In this document: positions 1-8,444 of the stretch, in pieces
How positions within the stretch are numbered: the stretch's first letter is position 1
Layout of the letters: every line of letters starts with the position of its first letter
Assembly: GCA_947501565.1 (NCBI GenBank)
Contig: CANMWJ010000017.1
Coordinates: 1 to 64,000 of the forward strand
Origin: an uncultured Marinobacterium sp.
GTDB lineage: Bacteria; Pseudomonadota; Gammaproteobacteria; Pseudomonadales; Balneatricaceae
Direction: 5' to 3'
DNA: 64,000 bases
Program-made: the position numbers and the translations under genes
The notes under the pieces: model-generated
Told to the model about the DNA's origin: nothing
The model's database searches: none
The model's input: only the letters and a program-made list of their open reading frames with translations

Positions 1-21
1 ACGCTTAGTTCTTGATTTCAT
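1..21 (-). CDS. possible 5' end of an unidentified gene leaving the window
   Basis: On the minus strand an ATG at position 21 opens a frame reading MKSRTKR before the window ends. A purine-rich Shine-Dalgarno-like stretch (GGAAGG, about 26-31) lies four bases upstream. A TTGACA hexamer lies further up at 50-55, but I see no matching -10 box. It would be the next gene after the terminator that follows the acyltransferase gene. Seven residues are too few to name it. The call rests only on the start signal. Confidence 0.3.
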
Positions 22-81
22 AACACCTTCCGATTTGATGATCGAAAAGTGTCAACGTTATTCAGGACGGGACACAGACAC

Positions 82-115
82 AAAAAAAGGGCTAACCATC
101 GGTTAGCCCTTTTTT
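82..115 (-). terminator. intrinsic terminator after plsC, probably bidirectional
   Basis: A perfect stem GGGCTAACC / GGTTAGCCC with a 3-nt loop is flanked by an A-run on one side and a T-run on the other. It can therefore work on both strands. It lies 26 bp past the stop codon of the minus-strand acyltransferase gene and so ends the moa/acyltransferase transcript. Confidence 0.85.
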
Positions 116-140
116 GTTTTTACGTTGTCCCGTCCGTCGA

Positions 141-878
141 TCAGGCGACCTTCATCTGCTTCATCTCTTCCAGCAGCCAGCCAACAGACGCTTCGTGCGC
201 TTCGTCCACAGACAAACCTTGTGAGTCGATCACCGGCCCCACCTTAACGGTCACGGTTCCCGGATATTTAACAAAACTTTTACCCGGCCAGAACAGACCT
301 GCGTCGTGCACGATCGGGATGATCGGTTTCTCCGCACTCACCGCCAGCATCGCACCGCCTTTGTTGAACTTACCGGTTTTACCCACTGGCACCCGCGTAC
401 CCTGTGGAAAGATCAACACCGGGATGTCCTCTTGCAGTCGCTCCTTGCCCTGCGTCAGCAGCTGCTTCAACGCACCACGACGTTTGCTGCGGTCCAGCGC
501 GATCGGCTTCAGCAACGCCAGCGCCCAACCAAAGAAAGGGATCTTCAGCAACTCCTGTTTGAGTACCGCGCTCTGTGGTCGTACCAGCGTCTGGAAAAAC
601 AGCGTTTCCCATTCGCTTGAGTGATTGGAGACCACCACGTAGGAGCCCTCTTTCGGCAATTTCTCTGCGCCCTCCACCTTCACCTTCACGCCGCAGCAGA
701 CACGCAGCCAGAAGATGTAGAAGAAGTTGATACCGGTAACCATCTTGAAGCGGCCCCGGTAGGAGAGCAGCGGTGAAGCCAGCAGACAGAGGGATGAATA
801 CACAATCGTTACCGCGTAAAAACCCACGTAATAGATCGCAGCCCGCAGATACATCAGGGGAGAGGCTTTCTGCTCCAT
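141..878 (-). CDS. 1-acyl-sn-glycerol-3-phosphate acyltransferase family protein (PlsC-type)
   Basis: This 245-residue protein probably transfers an acyl chain to lysophosphatidic acid at the inner membrane (phospholipid synthesis). Residues 10-60 are strongly hydrophobic (N-terminal membrane segments). The catalytic HX4D block appears as NHSSEWE, with His86 and Glu91 in place of the usual Asp. The substrate block is FPQGTR (157-162), with Gln replacing the usual Glu of FPEGTR. Both replacements conserve shape, and I recall them in a subgroup of the family, so I do not read them as decay. The ATG lies 2 bp after the moaD stop codon, so the gene is translated as the last member of a moaC-moaD-plsC transcript. 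Exact substrate is not certain. Confidence 0.85.
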   Translation of the reverse strand: MEQKASPLMYLRAAIYYVGFYAVTIVYSSLCLLASPLLSYRGRFKMVTGINFFYIFWLRVCCGVKVKVEGAEKLPKEGSYVVVSNHSSEWETLFFQTLVRPQSAVLKQELLKIPFFGWALALLKPIALDRSKRRGALKQLLTQGKERLQEDIPVLIFPQGTRVPVGKTGKFNKGGAMLAVSAEKPIIPIVHDAGLFWPGKSFVKYPGTVTVKVGPVIDSQGLSVDEAHEASVGWLLEEMKQMKVA

Positions 879-880
879 GG

Positions 881-1135
881 TTATCCTCCAGTCACGGGTG
901 GAAAGAAAGCGATCTCATCGCCATCTTCAAATGTGTGGTCACTATCCACCATCTCCTGGTTCACAGCCACCAATACGTTGGCTGCACACAGGGTTTCGCG
1001 CCACTGCGGATCACGTGTTGCCACCAGCGCGTCAACCAGCTCCGCCACCGTATTGGCACCGGCAGGACAGTCGAGCTGCTCGCTCTCCAGACCCAGCTTT
1101 TCGCGCAAGCTGGCAAAGTAGTTCAGTGTCAGCAT
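881..1135 (-). CDS. moaD: molybdopterin synthase sulfur carrier subunit MoaD
   Basis: MoaD is a small ubiquitin-fold protein. Its C-terminal thiocarboxylate donates sulfur to precursor Z (cPMP) in molybdopterin synthase. The 84-residue length fits the family, and the protein ends in the required Gly-Gly (83-84) after FFPPVT. It sits 5 bp after moaC and 2 bp before an acyltransferase gene. The position after moaD is commonly taken by moaE, the catalytic synthase subunit. moaE is not in this window and must be elsewhere if the pathway is complete. Confidence 0.93.
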   Translation of the reverse strand: MLTLNYFASLREKLGLESEQLDCPAGANTVAELVDALVATRDPQWRETLCAANVLVAVNQEMVDSDHTFEDGDEIAFFPPVTGG

Positions 1136-1140
1136 CGCTT

Positions 1141-1623
1141 TTAACTCTCTTCGGCTTGCCAGTGGCCGCTCTTGCCACCTTTTTTCTCTAACAGTTTCAC
1201 TTCGCTGATCACCATGCCTTTATCCACAGCCTTACACATGTCGTAGATAGTGAGCGCAGCAACAGAAGCCGCCGTCAGCGCTTCCATCTCAACGCCGGTC
1301 TGCCCAGCCAGCTTGCAGGTGGCCAGGATCACCACACTGTTGGTTTCCGCCTGGGGAGTCAGCTCAACGGTTACTTTGCTCAGCATCAGAGGATGACAGA
1401 GCGGAATCAGGTTACTGGTCTGTTTTGCTGCCTGAATGCCAGCAATACGGGCCACCGCCAGTACATCCCCTTTCTTGTGCCCACCCTCGGTGATCAGTTT
1501 GAGGGTCTCCGGCAGCATTTTTACTTCAGCGCGGGCAGTAGCTTCGCGGGTGGTGACAGCCTTTTCAGACACATCCACCATGTTAGCGTTGCCCTGTTCA
1601 TCAAGATGGGTCAGACGGCTCAT
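1141..1623 (-). CDS. moaC: cyclic pyranopterin monophosphate synthase MoaC
   Basis: MoaC converts the MoaA product (3',8-cyclo-7,8-dihydro-GTP) to cyclic pyranopterin monophosphate, the first stable molybdenum cofactor intermediate. The 160-residue length is standard. The conserved blocks [13 protein letters not shown] (67-79) and [11 protein letters not shown] (110-120) are present. Lys51, Asp128 and Lys131 fall at the positions of the catalytic residues of the E. coli enzyme. Its ATG overlaps the stop codon of the upstream 381-residue acyltransferase by 4 bp (ATGA), which indicates translational coupling. Confidence 0.96.
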   Translation of the reverse strand: MSRLTHLDEQGNANMVDVSEKAVTTREATARAEVKMLPETLKLITEGGHKKGDVLAVARIAGIQAAKQTSNLIPLCHPLMLSKVTVELTPQAETNSVVILATCKLAGQTGVEMEALTAASVAALTIYDMCKAVDKGMVISEVKLLEKKGGKSGHWQAEES

Positions 1624-2765
1624 GCGCTCTCCTGGGTATCGTTGGAATTGTTGTCCTGCGCAACCTGGTTCAGAACCGGGTTGGCGTACATCTGACGCAG
1701 AATCTCCTGCGCCCCCGGTGCCAACCCCTGCATACGAGCAGCAAACTCAGACTGCTCCGCAGCGCTGGTTTCCTGCTCACGTCCCGCCGCAATCAGGTTG
1801 GAGCTGTGCAGGTGGTAATTTTTCAGGATCTGGCGATCAATCTCGGCCGCATACGCCTCCGGCGTCTCAAACTCACCACGAATCACTTCACCGAAGGAGA
1901 TGTGTACGTGTCCCTTGTCGCCTGTGATGCCCTTGACGATGCTCTCGATATCTTCGAACTCTCCCTTTTCATATTGGCCGTCCTGCGCCAGCGCATGCAG
2001 TTCATTCGCCTTCAGCGCGTCACAAGGGTCATACTGGTAAGAGATAGAAACGGGCACAATGTTCAACCGGCCCATCGCCTCGCTGAAGCTACGCTTCGCT
2101 TTACGATGAGACATGTAGAACATCTTGAGGATCGCCGGGTCGGTCTGATCGTTACCATCTTTGGCACGCCCTTCGCGCTGTGCAATCCAGATCGACTGGC
2201 CATCCTGCACAATACTGTGATCGATGTAACCAGAGAGCTGGGTCAGCGCTTTCATCACCTCACGCGGTGCAGTGGCCGAGCGATTGACGATAAAACTCTT
2301 GTTCAGGCGCATCAGGTCAGATACGTAGGGCTTACGCAGCAGGTTATCGCCGATGGCGATACGTACGGTATCCATGCCGAACTGGAAACGGACCCAGTTC
2401 ACGAATGCCGGGTCCATCGCGATATCGCGATGGTTGGAGATAAACAGGTAGGACTCTTCCGGATCCAGTTCGTCGATACCGGAAACGGTCAGCTTGGTGG
2501 TGGTGCGGGCGATCATCTTCTCCATGTATTTCGCCACCAGCGTCTGGAAATCGCGGATGCTGCTCACATCCCCCACTTCACGCGCCAGGGCGATTCGCAC
2601 CATCGGCTTCAGCATCCAGCCAAGGAATTTGGAAGCATTGGGAAACTGATACCCGGTAATGGCGGTGATCAGCTCATTGTTGTACAGCAGTCGGTTTAAT
2701 ACCTCCGCTACTTCCTGATCCTTGTATGGACGAATCTCCTTAAACGGATCCTGCTGTTCAGCCAT
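1620..2765 (-). CDS. acyltransferase-domain protein (PlsC superfamily), 381 aa
   Basis: The protein carries an acyltransferase domain with a canonical HX4D motif, NHRDIAMD (His112, Asp117), and a second block QREGRAKDG (197-204) corresponding to the EGT/EGR substrate-binding motif. Unlike the 245-residue PlsC at the other end of this operon, it has long N-terminal (about 90 residues) and C-terminal extensions without clear membrane helices. Homologues are generally annotated as 1-acylglycerol-3-phosphate acyltransferase, but the acyl acceptor is not shown by the sequence. It overlaps moaC by 4 bp and appears to open the acyltransferase-moaC-moaD-plsC transcript. Confidence 0.75.
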   Translation of the reverse strand: MAEQQDPFKEIRPYKDQEVAEVLNRLLYNNELITAITGYQFPNASKFLGWMLKPMVRIALAREVGDVSSIRDFQTLVAKYMEKMIARTTTKLTVSGIDELDPEESYLFISNHRDIAMDPAFVNWVRFQFGMDTVRIAIGDNLLRKPYVSDLMRLNKSFIVNRSATAPREVMKALTQLSGYIDHSIVQDGQSIWIAQREGRAKDGNDQTDPAILKMFYMSHRKAKRSFSEAMGRLNIVPVSISYQYDPCDALKANELHALAQDGQYEKGEFEDIESIVKGITGDKGHVHISFGEVIRGEFETPEAYAAEIDRQILKNYHLHSSNLIAAGREQETSAAEQSEFAARMQGLAPGAQEILRQMYANPVLNQVAQDNNSNDTQESA

Positions 2766-2851
2766 TAGCCCCTCTGTGTATCTACCGGATGTTGAAAAAG
2801 TGGCCTATTTTACCGTTTTGCCTGGTAACTTACAGCGTAATAGGTCAATGA

Positions 2852-2873
2852 AGGCCGGTATCTTGCCCGGCCT
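2852..2873 (-). terminator. hairpin after moeA, weak terminator candidate
   Basis: A 7-bp perfect stem AGGCCGG / CCGGCCT lies 25 bp downstream of the acyltransferase-side end of the gap, between the two minus-strand transcription units (moeA ends at 2898; the next gene starts at 2765). No strong T-run follows on the minus strand, so termination may be partial, or it may only be an mRNA hairpin. Confidence 0.3.
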
Positions 2874-2897
2874 GTAAAGAGGAAAAGCTGCCGTGGA

Positions 2898-4115
2898 TTA
2901 TCCCAGCAGTTCGGAGAGTGGAATAAAGCCCACCAGATCACCCTCTGCGACGGTGGTATCCGGTGGGATCACGGCCAGACCATTCGCCCAGCTGGCAGAG
3001 GAGAGCATACCGGAACTCTGATTAGAAAACGGTTGCACGACTCCGTTCTCATAGCGAGCCCGCATATATTCCTGACGGCCGATCGCCCGGGTACGCGTAA
3101 AACCGGCGGGCAGTTCAAACTCCAGCGGCGCAGGCAACGCCGCCCCCTGCTGCCTGAACAGGCACGGCCGTGCCAGCAGACAGAAGGTGATCAGGCTCGA
3201 CGCTGGGTTGCCCGGCAGACCAAAGAACGGTTTACCCAACACCTGACCGTACGCCAGTGGTTTACCGGGTTTAATCTTGATCCGCCACAGATCCAATTGC
3301 CCCAGTTTCTCGACCACGCCTTTTACATGGTCCTCCTCACCCACAGATACACCACCGGTACTGAGAATCACGTCGGCGGAGTCTGCCGCATCACGCAAGG
3401 CACGTTCGGTATCTTCCGCGGTATCGGCAACACGTCCCAGATCCACCACCTCCATCCCCATCTGGCGCAGCAAACCCGCCAGCAGGAAACGGTTGGAGTT
3501 ATAGATCTGACCTGGCGCCAGCGGCTCACCAGGTTCGATCAGTTCATCACCGGTGGATAACACGGCCACTCGCAGCGGCTTGTAGACCCGGATCTCCGCT
3601 AAACCGGTAGAGGCCAGGACACCCAGATCAGCAGGCTGCAGACGGGTACCCGCCTTGATGACCACACTGCCCTGCTGGATATCCTGTCCGCGTGGGCGGA
3701 TGTTCTGCTGTGCCTTAACACCCGCCGGGAAGATCACCTTCTCCCCTTCGATGCGGGTCTGCTCCTGCATCACCACCGCATCGGCCCCTTCCGGGATCTC
3801 CGCGCCGGTGAAGATGCGGGCACAGCTACCGGCCTGTAATGGCTGTGGCGCCTGCCCTGCCGGAATACGCTGACTGATACTCAACGCGGTTTCACCCTCG
3901 TCATTAAGATCAGCGATATTCAGTGCATAACCGTCCATGCTGCTGTTATCTGCAGGCGGCACATCGACGGCCGCCTGCGGTGCCTCTGCGATCACCCGAC
4001 CCACCGCATCGGCCACAGGCACGGATTCAATCTCTGTGGATAACGGAGTTTTCGCCAGCAGGTCCGCCAGCGCGATATCGATCGGGATCAGTCCCGGATG
4101 ATCACAGGCACTCAT
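2898..4115 (-). CDS. moeA: molybdopterin molybdotransferase MoeA
   Basis: MoeA inserts molybdate into adenylylated molybdopterin to give active cofactor. The 405-residue length is normal. Motifs seen are PADNSSMDGYA (54-64, including the conserved Asp61), STGDEL (187-192), LSTGGVSVGEEDHV (251-264), KPGKPLAYG and FGLPGNPASS. The protein shows the usual four-domain order, ending in a small beta-barrel domain IV. It follows moaB by 14 bp in the order moaA-moaB-moeA, so one transcript would carry an early step, an adenylylation-type protein and the metal insertion step. Confidence 0.96.
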   Translation of the reverse strand: MSACDHPGLIPIDIALADLLAKTPLSTEIESVPVADAVGRVIAEAPQAAVDVPPADNSSMDGYALNIADLNDEGETALSISQRIPAGQAPQPLQAGSCARIFTGAEIPEGADAVVMQEQTRIEGEKVIFPAGVKAQQNIRPRGQDIQQGSVVIKAGTRLQPADLGVLASTGLAEIRVYKPLRVAVLSTGDELIEPGEPLAPGQIYNSNRFLLAGLLRQMGMEVVDLGRVADTAEDTERALRDAADSADVILSTGGVSVGEEDHVKGVVEKLGQLDLWRIKIKPGKPLAYGQVLGKPFFGLPGNPASSLITFCLLARPCLFRQQGAALPAPLEFELPAGFTRTRAIGRQEYMRARYENGVVQPFSNQSSGMLSSASWANGLAVIPPDTTVAEGDLVGFIPLSELLG

Positions 4116-4129
4116 GCATACGGCTCCGT

Positions 4130-4669
4130 TTACTGGCTGTTGTTAGTGCGGTGCTTCATCAGCATCGCCACGAAGTTACATGGACGGGTACGGCTGTCCA
4201 GCTGATCGGCAATGGTTTTATCCCACCCGGTACGGCAGGCACCGGTGGAGCCTGGCAGGCAAAAAATCACCGTACCGTTTGCCAGACCACCCAGTGCACG
4301 TGACTGGATGGTTGAGGTACCAATCTCTTCGTAGGAAACCTGGCGGAACAGCTCACCAAAGCCTTCAATTTCCTTGTCGAACAGCGGCGCCATCGCCTCT
4401 GGCGTGGAGTCACGGGAGGTAAAACCGGTCCCGCCTGTGGAGATGATCACCTGTACTTCCGGGTCAGCGATCCACTGGGAGGTAACCGCACGCATCTGGT
4501 AGATGTCATCCTTTACGATCACTTTCTCTACCAGGGTATGCCCGGCGTCCTGCAACCGCTCGACCAATGCCTGGCCGGAGGTATCGGTCTCTTCGTTACG
4601 GGTATCAGATACGGTCAGTACAGCGATATTCAGCGGAACGAACTGAGCGTCGGCGGATGCGTGCCCCAT
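4130..4669 (-). CDS. moaB: molybdenum cofactor biosynthesis protein B (MoaB/MogA family)
   Basis: MoaB is a MogA-fold protein that adenylylates molybdopterin or is closely related to enzymes that do. The 179-residue frame contains LTVSDTRNEETDTSG, STGGTGFTSRDSTPEA and LPGSTGACRTGW, the three pterin-binding blocks of the family. A longer reading from 4717 exists, but the ATG at 4669 has an AGGAG Shine-Dalgarno 8 bp upstream and gives the normal family length, so I chose it. It lies between moaA and moeA. Confidence 0.94.
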   Translation of the reverse strand: MGHASADAQFVPLNIAVLTVSDTRNEETDTSGQALVERLQDAGHTLVEKVIVKDDIYQMRAVTSQWIADPEVQVIISTGGTGFTSRDSTPEAMAPLFDKEIEGFGELFRQVSYEEIGTSTIQSRALGGLANGTVIFCLPGSTGACRTGWDKTIADQLDSRTRPCNFVAMLMKHRTNNSQ

Positions 4670-4754
4670 GGCGGAAACTCCTGAATCTGTAGCAAAAGAA
4701 AAAATCGAAGGGGTCACTGTATCACAACAGTGACCGGGAGAAAGATGCGGCTAC

Positions 4755-5762
4755 TTAGCCGCCGGTCATGTTCATAAAGCGCAGGATCTGCGGTTCTTCA
4801 TCCAGATCAAACCAGTGCCGCTCGGGTTTCAGCGCCATAGAATCGATAATGGTCTGACGCAGAAGTTCAGCGTTGCCGGGATTGGCGCGCATCACCTGAC
4901 GCAGATCGACCGAGTGCTCGTTACCCAGGCAGAGCAGTAAACGCCCCTCCACAGTAACGCGAACACGGTTACACTCGCTGCAGAAGTTATGACTGTGCGG
5001 CGAGATAAAGCCGATCCGGCTATCACTGTCCGACATCCGGTAGTAACGCGACGGTCCGGCGGTACGTTCGGTGGTGGCGATCAAAGGATGGCGCTGCTCG
5101 ATCAGTGCCATCACCTCATCGCTTGAGCAGTAGGCTTCGGCACGGTCGTGCTCGGTAATGCCACCTAACGGCATCTCCTCGATGAAGCTGATATCCAGCG
5201 CGTTGTCGCGGGCGTATTCGACCAGATCCAACACCTCGTCATCGTTGCGCCCTTTCATGATCACCGCGTTGAGTTTGATCCGTTCGAAACCCGCCTCGCG
5301 TGCGGCATCGATACCGTCCAGCACCTGTTGCAAGCGGTCAGAGCGGGTCAGACGGTGGAAACGGTCAGCCTGCAAACTGTCCAGGCTGATATTCAGACGG
5401 GATACCCCCGCATCGCGTAACTGACCCGCCAGCCGGGTCAGTTGCGAGCCGTTGGTGGTGATCACCTGGTCCACGGGCAGTTTACCGATGGCACGAATCA
5501 GCTCCATCACCCCGCGGCGCACCAGCGGCTCACCGCCAGTCAGACGGATCTTTTTAACCCCCAGAGATGAGAACGATTCAGCAACCTGATAGAGTTCTTC
5601 CAGTGTTAACACCTGTGGCTTGGGCAGGAACTCCATGTTCTCACTCATGCAATACACACAGCGGAAATCACAGCGGTCGGTCACCGACAGGCGAACGTAA
5701 TCAACCCGACGGCCAAAGTCGTCGATCAGGGCATTAGGCTGGGTTTCTGTGGGCGTTGTCAT
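4755..5762 (-). CDS. moaA: GTP 3',8-cyclase MoaA (radical SAM)
   Basis: MoaA catalyses the first step of molybdenum cofactor synthesis, cyclising GTP with S-adenosylmethionine. The N-terminal CX3CX2C cluster ligands are Cys31, Cys35 and Cys38, in the block [15 protein letters not shown]. The second [4Fe-4S] cluster is ligated by the cysteines of FCSECNRVR and LLLCLG. The chain ends in the Gly-Gly needed for radical chemistry. A TTG six bases upstream (5768) is in frame, but the ATG at 5762 has an AGG 7 bp before it and is preferred. It leads the moaA-moaB-moeA set and is divergent from the SirB2 gene. Confidence 0.96.
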   Translation of the reverse strand: MTTPTETQPNALIDDFGRRVDYVRLSVTDRCDFRCVYCMSENMEFLPKPQVLTLEELYQVAESFSSLGVKKIRLTGGEPLVRRGVMELIRAIGKLPVDQVITTNGSQLTRLAGQLRDAGVSRLNISLDSLQADRFHRLTRSDRLQQVLDGIDAAREAGFERIKLNAVIMKGRNDDEVLDLVEYARDNALDISFIEEMPLGGITEHDRAEAYCSSDEVMALIEQRHPLIATTERTAGPSRYYRMSDSDSRIGFISPHSHNFCSECNRVRVTVEGRLLLCLGNEHSVDLRQVMRANPGNAELLRQTIIDSMALKPERHWFDLDEEPQILRFMNMTGG

Positions 5763-5870
5763 AGGCAAACCTGTCAGCGTATTTCAGGTAAAGGATAGTC
5801 TGACTGACTAAAAAATGTTCGGCCATCCTACCACAATACATTTTGTTATATTTATATACTTTTATTGCAT

Positions 5871-6251
5871 ATGTCTTATCTGGCGATCAAACACATTCAC
5901 GTCACTGCTGTAGCACTGAGCCTGAGCTTTTTCCTCGTGCGCGGCTTCTGCATGCTGTACCTGCCCGCCTGGTTGAAAAAGCGCTGGATGCGTATCGTGC
6001 CAGACCTGATCGACAGCGTCCTGCTGATCAGTGCGATCACCCTTGCAGTTAAGCTGCAGCAGTACCCGTTTGTACATGGATGGTTAACGGCAAAGGTGCT
6101 GGGGCTACTGCTCTATATCGTATTAGGCAGCATCGCCCTGCGGCGCGGTAGGACCAAAACGGTCCGAGTGATGGGGCTGATTGGCGCCCTGCTGACGGCG
6201 GGTTATATCGTTTGGGTGGCGGTTACCCACAACCCATTCCCCTGGTCATGA
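5871..6251 (+). CDS. SirB2 family membrane protein
   Basis: This protein of about 126 residues has four hydrophobic segments with short loops and the N-terminal SirB2 pattern, IKHIHVTAVALSLSFFLVRG. The name comes from a Salmonella regulator of invasion genes, but the molecular role of the family is not established. It belongs to the inner membrane. An in-frame TTG lies at 5865; neither start has a strong Shine-Dalgarno. The 3' end overlaps the convergent reductase gene by 6 bp. The AT-rich 108 bp before it also serve moaA in the other direction. Confidence 0.75.
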   Translation: MSYLAIKHIHVTAVALSLSFFLVRGFCMLYLPAWLKKRWMRIVPDLIDSVLLISAITLAVKLQQYPFVHGWLTAKVLGLLLYIVLGSIALRRGRTKTVRVMGLIGALLTAGYIVWVAVTHNPFPWS

Positions 6252-7172
6252 AGACTGTTGCTTGCGCATCTTGTAGTGGAAACGCACCACTTCGGTGAGA
6301 TCGGTACGCCATGGACGTTGGCGAATACCGAAGGTGTTGAGTAACTTTTTACACTCCAGCACCGACGAATTCGGACGCTGCACCTCTTTTGGATACTGAC
6401 TGGTGCTCACCGCCGTCAGTTTCTCCATCGCCAGCTCCTCATAACCCATTGCCTGGGTGATGATCTCTTTGCAGAAGCTGTAACGTGTTGTCACTTCGGC
6501 GCCGCTGTAGTGGTAGGTACCCCAGGCTTCCGCACCGTTATGCACCTGCTTAAGAATGGCACGTACCACCCGGGCCACATCCGATGCGGCGGTTGGACAA
6601 CCCACACGGTCGTTCACCGCGCGAATCTCCAGTTGCGTGCGGGCACGTTCCAGGGTGCGGGTGACGAAGTTGTTACCGTCTTCACTAAAAATCCAGCTGA
6701 CACGCAGGATGATATGTTGCGGTAGGATACGGCGTAACACCTCCTCGCCCTTCCACTTGCTCTCACCATAGATGCCAACCGGCGCGACCTCATCATCTTC
6801 GCGATAACCGCTGTCATAGTGGCCATCAAATACAAAGTCGCTGGAGATATGCACGACAGGGATCGCCAGATCACCACAGGCAGCTGCCAGAATCTCCACC
6901 GCATCCGCGTTTACAGCCAGACAACGCTTATGCTCGTGTTGTGCCGCATCAACACCATTAAATCCGGCACAGTTGATCACGTAATCAGGCAGGTGCTGAT
7001 CCAGACTTGCCCGCACCTGCTCCGGCGAGGTGATATCCAGCTGTTTGGGGCCAAGGCCCACCACGTCAAAAAATGGATCTTCACTGGCTGAACGCACCAC
7101 AGCGGAACCAACCTGGCCGGTGGCACCTGTTACCAGAATTTTCACGGGCTTAGAGTAATCTTCGAACGTCAT
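6246..7172 (-). CDS. RmlD-like NAD(P)-dependent sugar reductase (dTDP-4-dehydrorhamnose reductase family)
   Basis: This is an extended short-chain dehydrogenase. The Rossmann glycine motif is GATGQVG near the N terminus. The catalytic Tyr/Lys pair is in YGESKWKGE, and the family block SSDFVFDG precedes it. Family members reduce dTDP-4-keto-rhamnose; some act as methionine adenosyltransferase regulators. No other rhamnose pathway gene is adjacent, so the substrate is open. Possible starts are ATG 7172, a TTG at 7190, and a GTG at 7145 that would begin directly at the KILVTG strand. None has a clear ribosome-binding site. The 3' end overlaps the SirB2 gene. Confidence 0.7.
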   Translation of the reverse strand: MTFEDYSKPVKILVTGATGQVGSAVVRSASEDPFFDVVGLGPKQLDITSPEQVRASLDQHLPDYVINCAGFNGVDAAQHEHKRCLAVNADAVEILAAACGDLAIPVVHISSDFVFDGHYDSGYREDDEVAPVGIYGESKWKGEEVLRRILPQHIILRVSWIFSEDGNNFVTRTLERARTQLEIRAVNDRVGCPTAASDVARVVRAILKQVHNGAEAWGTYHYSGAEVTTRYSFCKEIITQAMGYEELAMEKLTAVSTSQYPKEVQRPNSSVLECKKLLNTFGIRQRPWRTDLTEVVRFHYKMRKQQSS

Positions 7173-7273
7173 ACTAGAAACAGCATCCAACCAGCAGAAC
7201 CAGAATCAGGTCGCGAACGACCCATCAGAGGCACTCAGTGAAAGCTGCCCTCTTTCGATAATAGAGTTTTCTG

Positions 7274-7333
7274 TTTTGCTGTAAAGCAAAAGCGTTTTTG
7301 CAAAAGCAAAAAACCCGCTGCAAGCAGCGGGTT
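7274..7333 (-). terminator. multi-hairpin terminator, probably the original ssb terminator
   Basis: The strongest hairpin is a perfect 10-bp stem AACCCGCTGC / GCAGCGGGTT at 7312-7333 with a 2-nt spacer. On the minus strand it is followed by a T-rich stretch. Two further small hairpins follow (TTTTGCT/AGCAAAA at 7274-7291 and TTTTTGC/GCAAAAA around 7295-7310). It is downstream of ssb but separated from its stop codon by the inserted inverted-repeat element. Confidence 0.75.
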
Positions 7334-7353
7334 TCGTGTAAGACATTGGCTAG

Positions 7354-7617
7354 GGAACCTGCGAATAAGTCCGAAACGCCTCTGGCTTTCAGAGCAATTC
7401 GAGATCAAGACAGCGATTACAGGCATGCTGGTTGCACGTCGAAAATCGCTAACGCTGAGATCGGCATTGCTCTGAATGCCCCGGAGGGCGGGCGCTAAAA
7501 CTGCTTTCTGCTTTGTCAGGAAGCTTGGAAAGGGCTGGCCATTACACTGCGCTGCCTTTCGCGCATAAAGCTGTTTTATCGTCCGCAGAGAAAGTCTCGG
7601 ACTTGTTCGCAGGTTCC
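7354..7617. mobile_element. MITE-like element with 20-bp terminal inverted repeats
   Basis: Bases 7354-7373 (GGAACCTGCGAATAAGTCCG) and 7598-7617 are inverted repeats with one mismatch in 20. The 264 bp between their outer ends hold no credible gene. An internal inverted repeat, TTCAGAGCAAT at 7388-7398 against 7466-7476, adds a hairpin. The right end lies 4 bp from the ssb stop codon. Flanking target duplication is not clear by eye (TAG-like on the left, TCG on the right). The structure fits a non-autonomous element mobilised by a transposase encoded elsewhere. A full parent insertion sequence was not found in the window. Confidence 0.6.
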
Positions 7618-7621
7618 TCGT

Positions 7622-8209
7622 TCAGAACGGGATATCGTCGTCGAAATCGTCGAAACCCTGCGCCGGTTGCTGCGGTGCAGGTTGCGACTGTGGAGCCTGC
7701 TGCGGCGCTGGCTGGTAAGACTGCTGCGGCGCCTGCTGCTGATAGTTCTGCTGTGGTGCCTGCTGTTGCGGAGCCTGCTGCTGGTAACCCTGCTGTGGCG
7801 CCTGCTGCTGTTGTGGCTGCTGTTGCTGGTAACCGCCACCCTGCTGCTGATAACCACCATCCATATTACCGCCGCGACCACCCAGCATCTGCATTTCGCT
7901 GGCTACGATTTCGGTAGTGTACTTGTCCTGGCCGTTGTTATCCTGCCATTTGCGAGTACGCAGTGAACCTTCAATATAGATCTGGGAACCCTTGCGCAGG
8001 TATTCACCGGCGATCTCTGCCAGACGATTGAAGAAGACCACGCGGTGCCACTCAGTACGTTCCTGCTGCTGGCCGGTCTGCTTGTCCTTCCAGCTTTCGC
8101 TGGTTGCGATGGTAACGTTGGTTACTGCACCGCCGGAAGGCATGTAACGAACCTCGGGATCGCCACCCAGATTACCAACAAGAATTACTTTGTTAACTCC
8201 ACGAGCCAT
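7622..8209 (-). CDS. ssb: single-stranded DNA-binding protein SSB
   Basis: SSB coats single-stranded DNA during replication, recombination and repair, and recruits partners through its acidic tail. The 195-residue protein starts [18 protein letters not shown], has an OB fold over about residues 1-110, a long Gln/Pro/Ala-rich linker of short QQ-AP repeats, and the invariant tail DFDDDIPF. A longer frame reaches 8317, but the ATG at 8209 has TGGAGA 5 bp upstream and matches the family start. It is divergent from uvrA, a common arrangement in gammaproteobacteria. A MITE-like element abuts its stop codon. Confidence 0.97.
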   Translation of the reverse strand: MARGVNKVILVGNLGGDPEVRYMPSGGAVTNVTIATSESWKDKQTGQQQERTEWHRVVFFNRLAEIAGEYLRKGSQIYIEGSLRTRKWQDNNGQDKYTTEIVASEMQMLGGRGGNMDGGYQQQGGGYQQQQPQQQQAPQQGYQQQAPQQQAPQQNYQQQAPQQSYQPAPQQAPQSQPAPQQPAQGFDDFDDDIPF

Positions 8210-8382
8210 GAAAATCTCCAGATAGAATGCGGTTATTGTGTCGTCCCTGACCGCCTCGATGTGAGGCCAATGAATGGCAGTAAGAATACCATTGCAGCCT
8301 CTCCCTTGCAGCCTCACATTCAGCTGCTTCAGAAATTTTCAGCCACACACCCCATATTCGTATTACCCACACATAACGCTCA

Positions 8383-8411
8383 TTTATTAGACCGGGTGAA
8401 GCCTCTATAAT
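8383..8411 (+). promoter_or_regulatory. sigma-70 promoter for uvrA
   Basis: A perfect TATAAT (8406-8411) has a TTTATT -35 box (8383-8388) 17 bp upstream. It lies 33 bp before the uvrA ATG. I searched the ssb-uvrA gap for a LexA box (CTG-N10-CAG type) and saw none, so SOS control is not supported by this sequence. Confidence 0.6.
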
Positions 8412-8444
8412 TTGCTCTTTTGTTTTGGTCCGACCGGAGAGAAC

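Noticed and set aside
5763..5870. Molybdenum cofactor riboswitch before moaA
   Set aside because: The gap is only about 108 bp, is shared with a divergent gene, and does not show the long conserved hairpins of that element.
7354..7617. Complete insertion sequence
   Set aside because: No open frame with transposase features exists between the inverted repeats; at 264 bp it is too short.
7680..7870. Repeat element in the Gln-rich part of ssb
   Set aside because: The CAG/CTG-rich short repeats encode the normal flexible SSB linker and keep the frame; they are low-complexity coding sequence.
8210..8444. LexA (SOS) box between ssb and uvrA
   Set aside because: Both genes are SOS-regulated in E. 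coli, so I looked for CTG-N10-CAG. The nearest CTG/CAG pair has a 13-base spacer and no AT-rich core.
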